A DNA stretch of 64,000 nt from Dyella sp. 2HG41-7 (GCF_021390675.1 NZ_JAJEJV010000004.1:3596001-3660000); one strand, 5' to 3'; shown: positions 25,773 to 35,065, numbered from the stretch's first letter. A program made the numbers and translations. Notes: generated from the sequence alone by a model not told the origin.

Positions 25773-28517
25773 CTATTGAAACTGCTTAAAGCGATAGCTC
25801 CCGGATCCGATTTCAAAGCACGTATCGACACCGCAAGTGCGCACATTGCGCACCCACGACGACGCCGACAACGGCCGCCCCGATTCCGTAAGCTGCATCG
25901 GCTTGGACTTCGGAATGCGCACATCCGCCGTACTGCCGACTGGCACGTCGACATCCAATTGCAAACCTTCAGCACCGTGTGTCCACGACACCGCAGCGCG
26001 CCCAAATGGCGTAAGCGTGTCCGCCTCGGCGTGATTCAACCACGCGGTTAGCGCGGGTCGGATACCGATGCGCCGCCATCCCGGCGCCAACGGCCGCAAC
26101 CCTGCGACATCGCCGAATAGCCAATCGTCGATGGTGCCTAGGAAATAGTGTCCGCGCGAACGCGCATCGAGTTTCCAATGCTCCCAAAGGCTCGTAGCGC
26201 CGTTTGCGCGCCAAAAGCCCCAACTTGGAAAAGTGGTTTGCGTGGCGACGATCCAAGCTAAATCCGCATGACCGGTTGCGGTGAGCACGGGCAACAACAG
26301 TTTGGTGCCTAGCGCGCCGGTGTCCAGATGATCGCTATGCGCGTGTACGGCTTGCACCAATGCATCGGCGACACGTGAGCGCTGCGCTTCCGGCGCAAGG
26401 CCAAAGCCCAGCGCGAGCAATTGGTGAGTTTGACGAATGCCGTCATCGCCATCGCCGCGATACAGGCCCTTTGTCGTATCGAAGAAGCGACGATTGAAGG
26501 CATTGCGTATGCGTGCCGCCATCGCATCGAAGTGTCGCGCTTTTTCGTTATCGCCGAGCACGCGCTCGATCTGCGCCATCGTATCGGCCATGCGATACAC
26601 ATAGGCTGTGGCCGCCACGCGTTTATCCTCCGGGGCATTGCCGCCGTCGGCAGGCGTGTTCGGGCTGACCCAGTCGCCGAGCGATGTATCGGCGATACCG
26701 TCAGGCGAACGCGCGTACTCGGCGTCGACGTAACGCGCCATGCCTTGCGCGTGATCCACCAGCACACGACGGTCACCGCGCTGCCAATACAACGACCATG
26801 GCACGAGCACATACGCCGCATGCCATGGCGGCGCACGGCCATCGCCCCATCCGGGATTGGGGGCAATAAGCAGCGGCACGCCATCCGTGTTGCGTGCGTC
26901 GTCGATGTCTTGAACCCATTTCGTTAGCAGCGACTCGGCGTCGACATTGCGCAACATCATGTCCGCACCCAACATGCCGTCGCCGGTCCAGCCGTTTTTT
27001 TCGTACATCGGCGTATCGGTGGGAATGCCGTACAGGTTGTTGAGCACGGTGTCGACAGCGGCAGTGTGCATCCAATTAAGCAAGTCGTTGCTGCTGGTGA
27101 AGTGACCGATCACTTTCGCATCAGTGTGCACCACTTGTGCCGTTAACGCAGTAAGCGGCGGCGGCGCATTGGGCCAGCCATCTACTTGCACATAGCGAAA
27201 CCCCTTCCACGAAAAATGCGAATGCCACTGCTCCACGCCGTGCCTCGCCAGCGTGATGCGATCGGTTTGCAAGCCGTGTTGGAAATAATGATGATCGTCG
27301 CGATCGTCAACGCTGCCATCGGGCAACAGCTTTTCGCCGTAATGCAAAACGATAGTGTCACCGGCATGGCCGCGCGCACTCAGTGTTGCCCAACCGGCGA
27401 TGACGCGAGGAAATGCGAAGACGTAACTACCGTCGTTCAACTTGGTGACGGAGGTTGCCTGCAGCGTCTGCGCGACGCGAATCGGCGGCTCATGCTGCGC
27501 TTGTAAAACGCCTTTCGGTGCGGACAGCACGGCGACGGCGCGCCAGTCGCTATCATCGAAATTTACCGTGTCGAAGCCGGGTTGTGCTCGGCGCGCGTCG
27601 TAGATTTCGCCGGCGTACACGTCGTCCAGTTGCGTTGGGCCGTCGTGCACGCGCCAGTCCGCATTCGTGCCGACGAATTCGCAATGGCCATTCACGTAGC
27701 ACAGTTTCAACAATGCGCGCACGCGTGGCTCGCCGTGCCATGGGGCTTTTTCCCAGTGCCATACATCCGGATTGGTCAGTCCGTAGTAACCGCGCCCAAG
27801 TTCGATGCCGATGGCGTTGTTCGATCCCGCCCGAAGCAGCGATGTCACATCGCGCGCGAGATAGAGCACGCGTTTGTCGTAATCGGTGAAATCGGGCGAA
27901 AGCACGTCGTTACTTGCAGGTTGTCCATTGATCGATACGTCGGCGTAGCCGCCAGCGGCCACGTACAGCCGCGCCGATACCAAATCCGCGCTCACGGAAA
28001 ATAGATGCCGCAACAACGGCGCCACCAAGTTTCCGCCGGCAGGCTTACCGATCCATGCGGCGTGCGACCACTCCTTCAGCGACGGCGAGGTCTCGAACCA
28101 AGACGTCGCATTCGCCTCGCCTTCCGATGTTTGCGCGATGACCTTCCAGTAGTAACGCGTCGACGGTGCGAGCGCAGGCCCTGCGTAAGCGATATCGAAC
28201 GACTCGGGGCTCGCTATGCGGCCGCTATCCCATACGTCGGGATGATCGTCAGCGAGAGCCTTCGTCGTGCGTGCGACTTCGATGCGGTAACCGGCGGGTG
28301 ACGTACCGCGCGGCGCCTGGGTGACCACCCAGGCGAAACGCGGCGATGTGGTGTCGATCGCCAGCGGTTGCGTTTGATGCTCGGTAGTCAGCGATTCGAG
28401 CTGCAAAGTTGTCGCAGCGTTCGCGGCGGATGCGCAGAGCAGTAGGGCCGTGAACGCGAATACGATGCGATGACGCAGTGGGTTCGTTTTGGAAACCGAT
28501 CTTTCGCGTGTTCGCAT
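25773..28517 (-). CDS. Alpha-L-rhamnosidase, GH78 family
   Basis: Secreted or periplasmic glycoside hydrolase removing terminal rhamnose from glycans or plant glycosides. The ATG at 28517 gives 914 residues with a long basic leader and a signal peptide ending CASAANA; a GTG at 28559 that overlaps the upstream stop codon is the alternative. Domains in order: N-terminal fibronectin-like domain (LTTEHQTQPLAI), carbohydrate-binding beta domains (YADVSINGQ, GRGYYGLTNPDVW), the (alpha/alpha)6 catalytic domain with GIPTDTPMYEKNGWTGDGML and NGATSLWEHW, which carry the usual acid/base residues, and a C-terminal beta domain. Convergent with dsdA. Confidence 0.9.
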   Translation of the reverse strand: MRTRERSVSKTNPLRHRIVFAFTALLLCASAANAATTLQLESLTTEHQTQPLAIDTTSPRFAWVVTQAPRGTSPAGYRIEVARTTKALADDHPDVWDSGRIASPESFDIAYAGPALAPSTRYYWKVIAQTSEGEANATSWFETSPSLKEWSHAAWIGKPAGGNLVAPLLRHLFSVSADLVSARLYVAAGGYADVSINGQPASNDVLSPDFTDYDKRVLYLARDVTSLLRAGSNNAIGIELGRGYYGLTNPDVWHWEKAPWHGEPRVRALLKLCYVNGHCEFVGTNADWRVHDGPTQLDDVYAGEIYDARRAQPGFDTVNFDDSDWRAVAVLSAPKGVLQAQHEPPIRVAQTLQATSVTKLNDGSYVFAFPRVIAGWATLSARGHAGDTIVLHYGEKLLPDGSVDDRDDHHYFQHGLQTDRITLARHGVEQWHSHFSWKGFRYVQVDGWPNAPPPLTALTAQVVHTDAKVIGHFTSSNDLLNWMHTAAVDTVLNNLYGIPTDTPMYEKNGWTGDGMLGADMMLRNVDAESLLTKWVQDIDDARNTDGVPLLIAPNPGWGDGRAPPWHAAYVLVPWSLYWQRGDRRVLVDHAQGMARYVDAEYARSPDGIADTSLGDWVSPNTPADGGNAPEDKRVAATAYVYRMADTMAQIERVLGDNEKARHFDAMAARIRNAFNRRFFDTTKGLYRGDGDDGIRQTHQLLALGFGLAPEAQRSRVADALVQAVHAHSDHLDTGALGTKLLLPVLTATGHADLAWIVATQTTFPSWGFWRANGATSLWEHWKLDARSRGHYFLGTIDDWLFGDVAGLRPLAPGWRRIGIRPALTAWLNHAEADTLTPFGRAAVSWTHGAEGLQLDVDVPVGSTADVRIPKSKPMQLTESGRPLSASSWVRNVRTCGVDTCFEIGSGSYRFKQFQ

Positions 28518-28555
28518 CGCATTCCGCAATCGATGTCGTAACGGTGAATTCGGAG

Positions 28556-28900
28556 TCACTTGCGGGACTTACGCGATGGCGCCGATTTCTTAGGCTTGGG
28601 TTCTGGCATCAATGCCGCCGTTTCGAGGATGAGTCGGCGAATAAGATCGGTATCGTCCAGAAACTCATCGGCAACCACATAGTCCTTGGCGCCCGGATAG
28701 GGAGGTCGCATGGGAAGCTCTGATGCGAGCTTTGTTGCGGCGGCGGATGGTTTGACGAAGAGGCTGTTGTCGCAGGCGAAGGCGACGACTTTTCCGTCTA
28801 CGTAGAAAGCGTATTCGCCGAACATTTTCTTTTGCGTTAAGCGGTCGCCTAGTGCCACTTGTTCGGTTACGTAGTCGACGAAGTCTTGGGTGGTGGCCAT
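28556..28900 (-). CDS. TfoX N-terminal-domain protein
   Basis: A 114-residue protein (from ATG 28900) with the TfoX N-terminal domain: DRLTQKKMFGEYAFYVDGK, then FACDNSLFVKPS and DTDLIRRLILETA. It ends in a Lys/Arg/Pro-rich tail. It lacks the C-terminal DNA-binding half of competence regulator TfoX/Sxy, so it should not be called a competence activator from sequence alone. A Met four codons upstream is another possible start. Its stop overlaps a GTG that may start the GH78 gene. Confidence 0.82.
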   Translation of the reverse strand: MATTQDFVDYVTEQVALGDRLTQKKMFGEYAFYVDGKVVAFACDNSLFVKPSAAATKLASELPMRPPYPGAKDYVVADEFLDDTDLIRRLILETAALMPEPKPKKSAPSRKSRK

Positions 28901-28912
28901 GGTTGAGCACAC

Positions 28913-29228
28913 GCCAGGGGCTAATCCTTCGAAGTATAGCCACGCTTGTTCGAGGCGAGATTTGATATGACGGGGAGACTAGGATTGTTCGCCCCATCCA
29001 TCGGACTCACCCCTCCGCGCTGCGCGCTCCGGGGCCAGCGCGTTCGCGCTGTCCAAATTCGCTCCAGGCGAATTTGTCACTGCGAAGGCATGGATGCCGA
29101 AGCGAACATCGGCGCAGCCGATGGCCCGAAGGGCGAGGCACGGGACGTGCCGAGTCAACGAGGTTCTCATCCGGAAAGTCTCCCAGCCACACGCAAAAAG
29201 CCCGCCTTGCGGGCGGGCTTTTTGCGTG
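28913..29228. repeat. Intergenic repeat segment bracketed by tRNA-Gln 3' copies
   Basis: No gene is supported. GGGAGACTAGGATT at 28973-28986 repeats tRNA-Gln bases at 29234-29247 in direct orientation, and 29178-29190 carries the tRNA end in inverted orientation. Between them lies GC-rich, palindrome-rich sequence (for example GCGCTGCGCGC and GAATTCG..-type short repeats) resembling the extragenic repeats seen at 50.4 kb. Open frames through it end in translated tRNA sequence and are spurious. Confidence 0.55.
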
Positions 29229-29240
29229 TGGCTGGGAGAC
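29178..29240 (-). terminator. Terminator within a 29-bp palindrome at the tRNA-Gln 3' end
   Basis: Arms 29178-29206 and 29212-29240 are exact complements around the loop TTGCG. The core, GCCCGCC/GGCGGGC flanked by AAAAA and TTTTT, is a good intrinsic terminator for tRNA-Gln. The outer part of the right arm is the last 12 nt of the tRNA gene itself, so the left arm is an inverted copy of it. Confidence 0.8.
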
Positions 29241-29302
29241 TAGGATTCGAACCTAGATAAACGGAGTCAGAGTCCGTTGTCCTACCGTTAGACGATCTCC
29301 CA
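29229..29302 (-). tRNA. tRNA-Gln(CUG)
   Basis: A complete 74-nt cloverleaf with encoded CCA. The acceptor stem is TGGGAGA/TCTCCCA with discriminator G, the anticodon arm ACGGA-CTCTGAC-TCCGT presents CTG, and the T loop is GGTTCGAATCC. It lies 67 bp from rpsI on the same strand. Confidence 0.96.
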
Positions 29303-29369
29303 ATATCTCTCCGAGCGGTGCGCTCTGACTTGGTGCACCGGCCGGTCGACGCGTTGCCTCGGGCGAGGA

Positions 29370-29762
29370 TTAGCGCTTCGAGAACTGGGTGGCGCGGCGT
29401 GCTTTGTGCAGACCGACCTTTTTACGTTCGACTTCACGGGCGTCGCGGGTGACGAAGCCGGCCTTGCGCAGCGAGGTCTTGAGGCTTTCGTCGTACTCGA
29501 TCAGAGCGCGGGCGATGCCCAGACGGATCGCGCCGGCCTGGCCTGTGATGCCGCCGCCAGCGACGGTGACTTTGATGTCGAACTTGTCGGCGCTCTGCGT
29601 GAGTTCGAGCGGCTGGCGCACGATCATGCGCGAGGTTTCGCGGCCGAAGAATTCATCGAGGGTCTTGCCGTTCACTTCGATCGCGCCGGTGCCCTTGCGC
29701 AGGAACACGCGAGCTGCGGAGGTTTTGCGGCGGCCGGTGCCGTAGTTCTGCTGAATCGCCAT
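29370..29762 (-). CDS. rpsI: 30S ribosomal protein S9
   Basis: The 130-residue protein begins [18 protein letters not shown] after MAI and ends in the basic tail [17 protein letters not shown], whose last Lys-Arg reaches the ribosomal P site. Family size is exact. It follows rplM in the usual two-gene operon with a 61-bp gap. Confidence 0.98.
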   Translation of the reverse strand: MAIQQNYGTGRRKTSAARVFLRKGTGAIEVNGKTLDEFFGRETSRMIVRQPLELTQSADKFDIKVTVAGGGITGQAGAIRLGIARALIEYDESLKTSLRKAGFVTRDAREVERKKVGLHKARRATQFSKR

Positions 29763-29823
29763 GATGTTTGCTCTTATTTAAAAGTCCGCACATGGATGTG
29801 CGGGCTCTTGCGAAGGAATCGCA

Positions 29824-30252
29824 TTACAGTTCCAGCGCCTTCGGCTGCTGGGCGGTATGCGGATGTTCGGCGCCGCCGTACACCTTGAGCTTGCTGTACA
29901 TCGCACGGCCCAGCGGGTTCTTCGGCAACATGCCCTTGACGGCGATTTCGATGACGCGCTCAGGATGGGTCGCCAGCAGGTCTTTCAGGCTGGTGGTCTT
30001 GAGGTTGCCGACGTAACCGGTGAAGCGGTGGTACATCTTGTCGTCCAGCTTGGCGCCGGTGACAGCCACCTTCTCCGCGTTGATCACGACGATATAGTCG
30101 CCGGTATCCACGTGCGGGGTGAATTCGGGCTTGTGCTTGCCGCGGAGGCGACGCGCGATCTCGGTCGAGAGACGACCGAGCGTTTTGTCCGTGGCGTCGA
30201 CCACGTACCAGTCGCGCTTGACGCTTTCCGGCTTGGCGCTGAACGTTTTCAT
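29824..30252 (-). CDS. rplM: 50S ribosomal protein L13
   Basis: Starting at [19 protein letters not shown] the protein is 142 residues, the standard L13 length; an upstream in-frame Met eight codons earlier is disregarded for that reason. Landmarks are [31 protein letters not shown] and [12 protein letters not shown]. First gene of rplM-rpsI and divergent from the Fe-S protein gene. Confidence 0.98.
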   Translation of the reverse strand: MKTFSAKPESVKRDWYVVDATDKTLGRLSTEIARRLRGKHKPEFTPHVDTGDYIVVINAEKVAVTGAKLDDKMYHRFTGYVGNLKTTSLKDLLATHPERVIEIAVKGMLPKNPLGRAMYSKLKVYGGAEHPHTAQQPKALEL

Positions 30253-30378
30253 TTCGGAATACCTGTCTGCCGCCACACGAGGCGGTAAGCGGAATCGATG
30301 GAATAAAGGCGCGAGATGATAACGAAGCTTTCATCCATCGCGCAAGCCCACGATGGGCTGCGAGCCGCGAATGATAGC

Positions 30379-31590
30379 ATGAACGGTATGCCTCTTGAGA
30401 ACCCCCGATCCCGCATCGCCGTGCTGGCCGACCAGTGTGTGCAATGCGGCCTTTGCCTGCCGGTTTGCCCCACTTATGCCCTGGATGGCAACGAAGCCGA
30501 GTCACCGCGGGGGCGGATCGCCATTGCGGCGGCGTTGGCCCGGGGGCAGGTTTCCCCCAGCCCGGAGCTGCGTGAGCCCTTGGATCATTGCCTGGGCTGC
30601 CTGAATTGCCAGCGGGTGTGCCCGGCCGGGGTCAAATATGAGGAGCTGCTGGTGGAGACCCGGGGGTTGCTCGGACCCGCCCCGCATCGCCCGGGGCTTT
30701 TGCTCCAGACCGTGAAGCGGCCGGAACTGCTCCGATGGGCTCAGCGGCTCGCTCGCTGGTCAGGGATTTCATGGCTCACCCGACGTACCGCTGAAGGCAA
30801 AGACAGCGCCTGGCGCACGGCATTGTCGTTATTGCCGAGGAACCGAGGCAAACTTGGGCAACCCCACCCCAGCCCACCCCTGACGCGCAGGGGTGGGAGT
30901 GAGATCGGGACAGTGGCGCTGTTTCCTGGTTGTGCCGCCAGCGTGCAGGATGCGGACGCCGAGCACGCGGCGGAACGATTGCTGGAGGCTGCTGGTTATC
31001 GCGTCATCCGCCTGCCAGCCTTTTGCTGTGGCGCACTGGATCTTCACGATGGCGCCTCGCGCGACGCCGAAGCCGCCGCCGACCACGTTCGCCGAGCTTG
31101 GGCGGATGCACGCGCGGATTATCTGGTGACGATCACGCCCGGCTGCCTGAGCACGCTGCGCCTCGCGTTGCCGGACGTGCGCGTGGACGACACCTACGGC
31201 CTGCTCGCCAAACGCATCGACACGTTGCAATTCCGCCCCCTGCCTAGCCGCGTAGCGCTGCACGTACCGTGCACGCAAGCCAATGTCGCACGCAGCGACG
31301 CGGCACTGATGACCTTGCTGCAGCGTATCCCGCAACTGGACGTAAAACGCCTGCCGACGCCGCCCTATTGCTGCGGCGCCGCCGGCAGTCATGTGCTGCA
31401 GTTTCCAGAACGCGCCACGCGATTGCGCGACGATGTGTTGTCGCATGTCAATGCGCTGGATGTGCAGACGCTTCTGTCGTCCAATATCGGCTGTCGGTTG
31501 CATCTGGCCGCCGGACTGGACGAACAAGCGTCCGCTCTGCCGACGCTGCACCCTTTGACCCTGCTCGCGCAGCAATGGATTCCGTCATGA
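30379..31590 (+). CDS. 4Fe-4S ferredoxin/CCG-domain protein (GlcF-like)
   Basis: A 403-residue protein resembling the iron-sulfur subunit of glycolate oxidase. Two 4Fe-4S motifs lie near the N terminus ([12 protein letters not shown] and [12 protein letters not shown]). Two cysteine-rich CCG domains follow (LFPGCAAS...FCCGALDLH and HVPCTQAN...YCCGAAGS). The linker near residue 170 contains [13 protein letters not shown], encoded by a perfect hairpin of the dispersed-repeat type, apparently inserted in frame. No glcD/glcE gene adjoins, so the electron partner is unknown. A second ATG at 30388 is possible. The stop overlaps coq7 by 4 bp. Confidence 0.85.
   Translation: MNGMPLENPRSRIAVLADQCVQCGLCLPVCPTYALDGNEAESPRGRIAIAAALARGQVSPSPELREPLDHCLGCLNCQRVCPAGVKYEELLVETRGLLGPAPHRPGLLLQTVKRPELLRWAQRLARWSGISWLTRRTAEGKDSAWRTALSLLPRNRGKLGQPHPSPPLTRRGGSEIGTVALFPGCAASVQDADAEHAAERLLEAAGYRVIRLPAFCCGALDLHDGASRDAEAAADHVRRAWADARADYLVTITPGCLSTLRLALPDVRVDDTYGLLAKRIDTLQFRPLPSRVALHVPCTQANVARSDAALMTLLQRIPQLDVKRLPTPPYCCGAAGSHVLQFPERATRLRDDVLSHVNALDVQTLLSSNIGCRLHLAAGLDEQASALPTLHPLTLLAQQWIPS
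30873..30897. repeat. REP-like palindrome inside a coding region
   Basis: CCCACCCCTG and CAGGGGTGGG, exact complements, enclose ACGCG. With the preceding CCCCACCCCAG it resembles the CTCACCCCAG-CCCTCTCCCC repeat at 50621-50651. It lies in frame within the linker of the Fe-S protein. Confidence 0.6.
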
Positions 31591-32228
31591 ACGTACGCAC
31601 GCTTACTCCGCTCGATCGCTTGCTGGCCGGCTTCGAACGCGCGCTCGAAACCGTCGCCGGCTCACCTGAAACGCATCGCAAGTCTCCGGCGCACAACATC
31701 GCCGAAGCGGAACTCGACGATCAAGAACGCCGTCACGTCGCCGGGTTGATGCGCGTCAATCACACCGGTGAAGTGTGCGCGCAAGCGCTTTACGACGGAC
31801 AAGCCGCACTGGCGCGCAAAGATGAAAATCGTACGCACCTGCTCGACGCCGCCGCGGAAGAATCCGATCATCTCGCATGGTGCACGGAGCGCTTGCACGA
31901 ATTGGAAAGCCAACCGAGCTTGCTCAACCCACTGTGGTACGTGGGCAGTTACGCGATCGGTGCGCTGGCTGCGTTGGCGGGCGACAAGGTGAGCCTGGGT
32001 TTCGTCATGGAAACCGAGAAGCAGGTCGAAGCGCATCTCGCCGATCACCTGGACAAATTGCCGGCGCAAGACGAACGCTCGCGCGCGGTGCTGCAGCAGA
32101 TGCAAGAAGATGAAGTGCGGCATGCGCAGAATGCGTTGGATCGTGGCGGCATCAAGTTGCCGTTTCCGATTCCGCAGTTGATGCATGCCAGTTCGATGGT
32201 GATGAAGACGGTCGCGTACCGCCTGTAA
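31587..32228 (+). CDS. coq7: 3-demethoxyubiquinol 3-hydroxylase
   Basis: Di-iron hydroxylase of the penultimate step of ubiquinone synthesis. The ATG at 31587 overlaps the upstream stop (ATGA) and gives 213 residues. Iron ligands are visible in two pseudo-repeats: [15 protein letters not shown] and [11 protein letters not shown] in the first, [11 protein letters not shown] and [10 protein letters not shown] in the second. Hydrophobic [18 protein letters not shown] fits membrane attachment. Followed by a two-way terminator shared with speD. Confidence 0.95.
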   Translation: MNVRTLTPLDRLLAGFERALETVAGSPETHRKSPAHNIAEAELDDQERRHVAGLMRVNHTGEVCAQALYDGQAALARKDENRTHLLDAAAEESDHLAWCTERLHELESQPSLLNPLWYVGSYAIGALAALAGDKVSLGFVMETEKQVEAHLADHLDKLPAQDERSRAVLQQMQEDEVRHAQNALDRGGIKLPFPIPQLMHASSMVMKTVAYRL

Positions 32229-32250
32229 ATCGCTATCGATGGTGGAAAAG

Positions 32251-32276
32251 AAAAACCCGCCTTTCGGCGGGTTTTT
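32251..32276. terminator. Bidirectional terminator between coq7 and speD
   Basis: Five A, stem CCCGCC/GGCGGG with loop TTTC, five T. Symmetric, so it can end both convergent genes; it lies 3 bp from the speD stop. Confidence 0.9.
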
Positions 32277-32278
32277 CA

Positions 32279-33064
32279 TTACATCAGATTACGCCCGTGG
32301 AACAGTTCTTCGATTTCGCGACGCAGCAGTTGCTCGATCTTCTGGCGCTCCTTGAACGAAAGATCGTCCGCGTGCGCTTCGAACAGATAGGTGTCGAGGT
32401 CGAAGTCCTTGATGTGCATCTTCGTATGGAAGATGTTTTCCTGGTACACGTTCACGTCGAACATCTCGTACTTCTGACGGATGTGGCGAGCGAGGTAATC
32501 CTGCACCGAGTTGATCTTGTGATCGATGAAGTGCTTCTTGCCTTTCACGTCGCGGGTGAAGCCGCGCACGCGGTAGTCGCACACCACGATGTCCGACTCG
32601 AAGCTGTCGATCAGGTAGTTCAGCGCCTTCAACGGGGAAATCACGCCACAGGTAGCAACATCGATATCCGCGCGGAACGTCGCGATGCCGTTGTGCGGAT
32701 GCGTTTCCGGATAGGTGTGGACGGTGATGTGGCTCTTGTCCATGTGGGCCACCACGGCATCCGAAATGGTGTCGCGGCCGAGCTTTTCGACCACCGGCTC
32801 TTCGGAAATCAGGATGGTGACCGAAGCGCCCTGCGGGTCGTAGTCCTGGCGGGCCACGTTGAGGATGTTCGCGCCGATGATCTCGGCCACGTCAGTAAGA
32901 ATTTGCGTGAGACGATCGGCGTCGTACTGCTCGTCGATATACTCGATGTACCGTTGGCGCTGATCTTCCGATACTGCGTAGCAGATATCGTAAATATTGA
33001 AGCTCAAGGCCTTGGTCAAGTTGTTGAAGCCCTGCAAACGCAGGCGCGGGAGGGGTTTCACCAC
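32279..33064 (-). CDS. speD: S-adenosylmethionine decarboxylase proenzyme
   Basis: Provides decarboxylated SAM for spermidine synthesis. It is the E. coli-type enzyme; the self-cleavage serine that becomes the pyruvoyl group is in [13 protein letters not shown]. Other matches are [40 protein letters not shown] and [15 protein letters not shown]-like [16 protein letters not shown] place the start at GTG 33064 because GGAG lies seven bases upstream, giving 261 residues; a GTG at 33088 is the longer alternative. No speE in the window. Confidence 0.95.
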   Translation of the reverse strand: MVKPLPRLRLQGFNNLTKALSFNIYDICYAVSEDQRQRYIEYIDEQYDADRLTQILTDVAEIIGANILNVARQDYDPQGASVTILISEEPVVEKLGRDTISDAVVAHMDKSHITVHTYPETHPHNGIATFRADIDVATCGVISPLKALNYLIDSFESDIVVCDYRVRGFTRDVKGKKHFIDHKINSVQDYLARHIRQKYEMFDVNVYQENIFHTKMHIKDFDLDTYLFEAHADDLSFKERQKIEQLLRREIEELFHGRNLM

Positions 33065-33336
33065 GGCGACACTCCATGGCCGGGTCACGGCCGACAGGTG
33101 AGGCGGGTTAGCTACAAGGGTCCCCGCTGATTAATAAAGCGTGCTGGACCCTTATCCTGCACGCCCCTTGTGTACGGACGATGGCAAAGCGCATCCTCCG
33201 GAAGACTGCGAAGTATGAGGCAATTGGACTGAAAACGTAACCTTCGGGGCTCGCATTGACTTTGCCATAATGCGAAAGTTGCCAGGGATGCTCAGACATA
33301 GGCCGCTGGATCGGGCGGCCGGGAAGATAACTCAGC

Positions 33337-34047
33337 GTGGGGAAAACCTCTGTGGTGCAACTGAAATACCAGTTACAACAGGCCTTCGAACGGTCGCAGG
33401 CTCCGCTTGGCTTCGCGCCAGACCCGGCCTCCATGGAGCGGTTCCTGGGGCTCTGCCACCGTCGACGCTACCCCGGCAAGACCGCCATCATCCGTCCGGG
33501 CGACCCCGCCAACACGCTGTATTACGTGATCGAGGGCTCGCTGGCGGTCTGTACGGAAGACGAACAAGGGCGCGAGCTCATCCTTGCCTACATCAGCCGC
33601 GGCCAGTTCATCGGCGAGATGGGTCTGTTCGTCGAGCAAGCCCAGCGCGAATCGATGGTGCGCACGCGCAGCCCCTGCGAAATGGCCGAAATCAGCTACG
33701 AACGCCTGTTCCAGCTGCTGGAAGGCCCGCTGCGGGACGAGTGCCCCAAGATCTTGTTCTCGATCGGCGCCCAGCTCACCCATCGTCTGCTGCGCACCTC
33801 GCGCCAGGTCAGCCGCATGGCGTTTATGGACGTCACCAACCGCATTTCGCGCACCCTGCTGGACCTGTGCCAGGAGCCGGACGCGATGAGCCATCCCGAC
33901 GGCACCCAGATCCGCATTTCTCGTCAGGAAGTCAGCCGCATCGTCGGCTGCTCGCGCGAAATGGTCGGCCGCGTGCTCAAGCAGCTGGAAGAGCAAGGCA
34001 TGATCGATGTGTCGGGCAAGACCATCGTGGTGCGCGGTACGCGCTAA
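33337..34047 (+). CDS. clp: Clp, CRP-family global regulator of the Xanthomonas type
   Basis: A 236-residue CRP/FNR-family transcription factor. The cyclic-nucleotide-binding domain includes YPGKTAIIRPGDPANTLYYVIEGSL and GQFIGEMGLFVE (read as parts); the C-terminal winged helix has ISRQEVSRIVGCSREMVGRVL, nearly identical to Xanthomonas Clp. There Clp controls virulence and exopolysaccharide genes and loses DNA binding when c-di-GMP binds; whether that holds here is inference. The start is a GTG at 33337, with GTG codons slightly downstream as alternatives. Its neighbours speD and the MarR-GNAT/trp block are the usual ones. Confidence 0.93.
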   Translation: MGKTSVVQLKYQLQQAFERSQAPLGFAPDPASMERFLGLCHRRRYPGKTAIIRPGDPANTLYYVIEGSLAVCTEDEQGRELILAYISRGQFIGEMGLFVEQAQRESMVRTRSPCEMAEISYERLFQLLEGPLRDECPKILFSIGAQLTHRLLRTSRQVSRMAFMDVTNRISRTLLDLCQEPDAMSHPDGTQIRISRQEVSRIVGCSREMVGRVLKQLEEQGMIDVSGKTIVVRGTR

Positions 34048-34056
34048 AACGCTTTA

Positions 34057-34080
34057 TCGCCCCGGCGTTCGCCGGGGCGA
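34057..34080. terminator. Strong hairpin between clp and the convergent MarR-GNAT gene
   Basis: TCGCCCCGGC and GCCGGGGCGA form a perfect 10-bp stem around GTTC, ten bases after the clp stop. No T run follows, so it is a structure of terminator position rather than a classical one. Confidence 0.5.
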
Positions 34081-34086
34081 GCCATC

Positions 34087-35052
34087 TCAGGCGAATTCCT
34101 TCACCGTCGGCTGGTAAATCATGTAGACGTCAGCCCGCTCGTAGTGCGAGCCCGGGCGAATGGCCGGCTGGAAGGCAAATCCTGCTTTCTCGTACATCCG
34201 CAGCGCCGGCTTGAGAACGCTGTTGGATTCCAGGAACAACTCGCGTCCTCCGCGCCGGTGAAATTCGGCGATGCACGCATCGAGCAGCCGCTTGCCGGCT
34301 CCCAGGCCGCGGAAGGTTTCGTCCACGCCCATCTTGGTCAACTCGAACACGCCGGGCGACTCCTGCAAGAGCGCGCAGGTACCAACGATCTCGTCTCCGA
34401 GTTTGGCGAAAAAAATCGCCCCACCCGGTTCCAACACGTAGCGCTCGGGATCGCTAAGCACGGTGCGATCGATATCTTCGATGCGGAAGTAACGTTCCAA
34501 CCACTGCGCGTTCAAGCGATAAAAGTGATCGCGCAGTTCCGGCGTATAAGGGACGATCTCAAGCGGCGCCTTCATGATCGCGGCGTGTTCGGTCAGGATC
34601 GCCTTGACGATGGGGCGCTCCTGCAACGCGCGCTCGCATAGCGCAATCGCATCGAGCAGCTGCGTTGCGTGCTCTTCCAGCGATACCGCAACACCACGGC
34701 GCACAGCGCACCAGATCGGGCCGAGTTCGGCGAGCGACTCATGCGCTTGATCAGTCAGCACCAGCACCGTACGGCGTCCGTCATTGGGATCGTTTTGGCG
34801 CTCCACCATGCCGGCGCGAACCAGTTTGTCGGTGAGCTGGCTGACCGCGGAATGGGTCTGGCCGATCGCATCGGCCACCTCGGTGACCGAGCGGGGCCCG
34901 ACGTCCCACAGATAGCGCAGCACCGGCAGCCAGCGCGATTCGATCCGCGCGCCGAGCGTCTGATAGACCTCGTCGGCCGCACCGTAAAAGTGATCGCTAA
35001 GCGCCTTAAGCCGGCTACCGAGCGCCAATTTCCCCAAGGATGCCAAGTACAT
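34087..35052 (-). CDS. MarR-GNAT fusion protein
   Basis: A 321-residue protein with an N-terminal MarR winged-helix domain (about residues 1-145: VADAIGQTHSAVSQLTDKLVRAG, then RQNDPNDGRRTVLVLT) and a C-terminal GNAT acetyltransferase domain (about 170-321: VFELTKMGVDETFRGLGAGKRLLD, then ESNSVLKPALRMYEKAGF). The start at 35052 is chosen because an operator-like palindrome lies just upstream, at 35066-35105; the open frame extends further. Such fusions may sense a small molecule through one domain and act through the other. The ligand and substrate are unknown. Confidence 0.88.
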   Translation of the reverse strand: MYLASLGKLALGSRLKALSDHFYGAADEVYQTLGARIESRWLPVLRYLWDVGPRSVTEVADAIGQTHSAVSQLTDKLVRAGMVERQNDPNDGRRTVLVLTDQAHESLAELGPIWCAVRRGVAVSLEEHATQLLDAIALCERALQERPIVKAILTEHAAIMKAPLEIVPYTPELRDHFYRLNAQWLERYFRIEDIDRTVLSDPERYVLEPGGAIFFAKLGDEIVGTCALLQESPGVFELTKMGVDETFRGLGAGKRLLDACIAEFHRRGGRELFLESNSVLKPALRMYEKAGFAFQPAIRPGSHYERADVYMIYQPTVKEFA

Positions 35053-35065
35053 AGCGCGCCACCCA

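Noticed and set aside
28556-28900. Competence regulator TfoX/Sxy
   Set aside because: Only the N-terminal domain is present; many such short proteins have no link to competence.
28946-29260. Plus-strand frame ending in GRLGFEPR
   Set aside because: Its end is a translation of the tRNA-Gln complement; this ending is a known artefact of calling genes through tRNAs.
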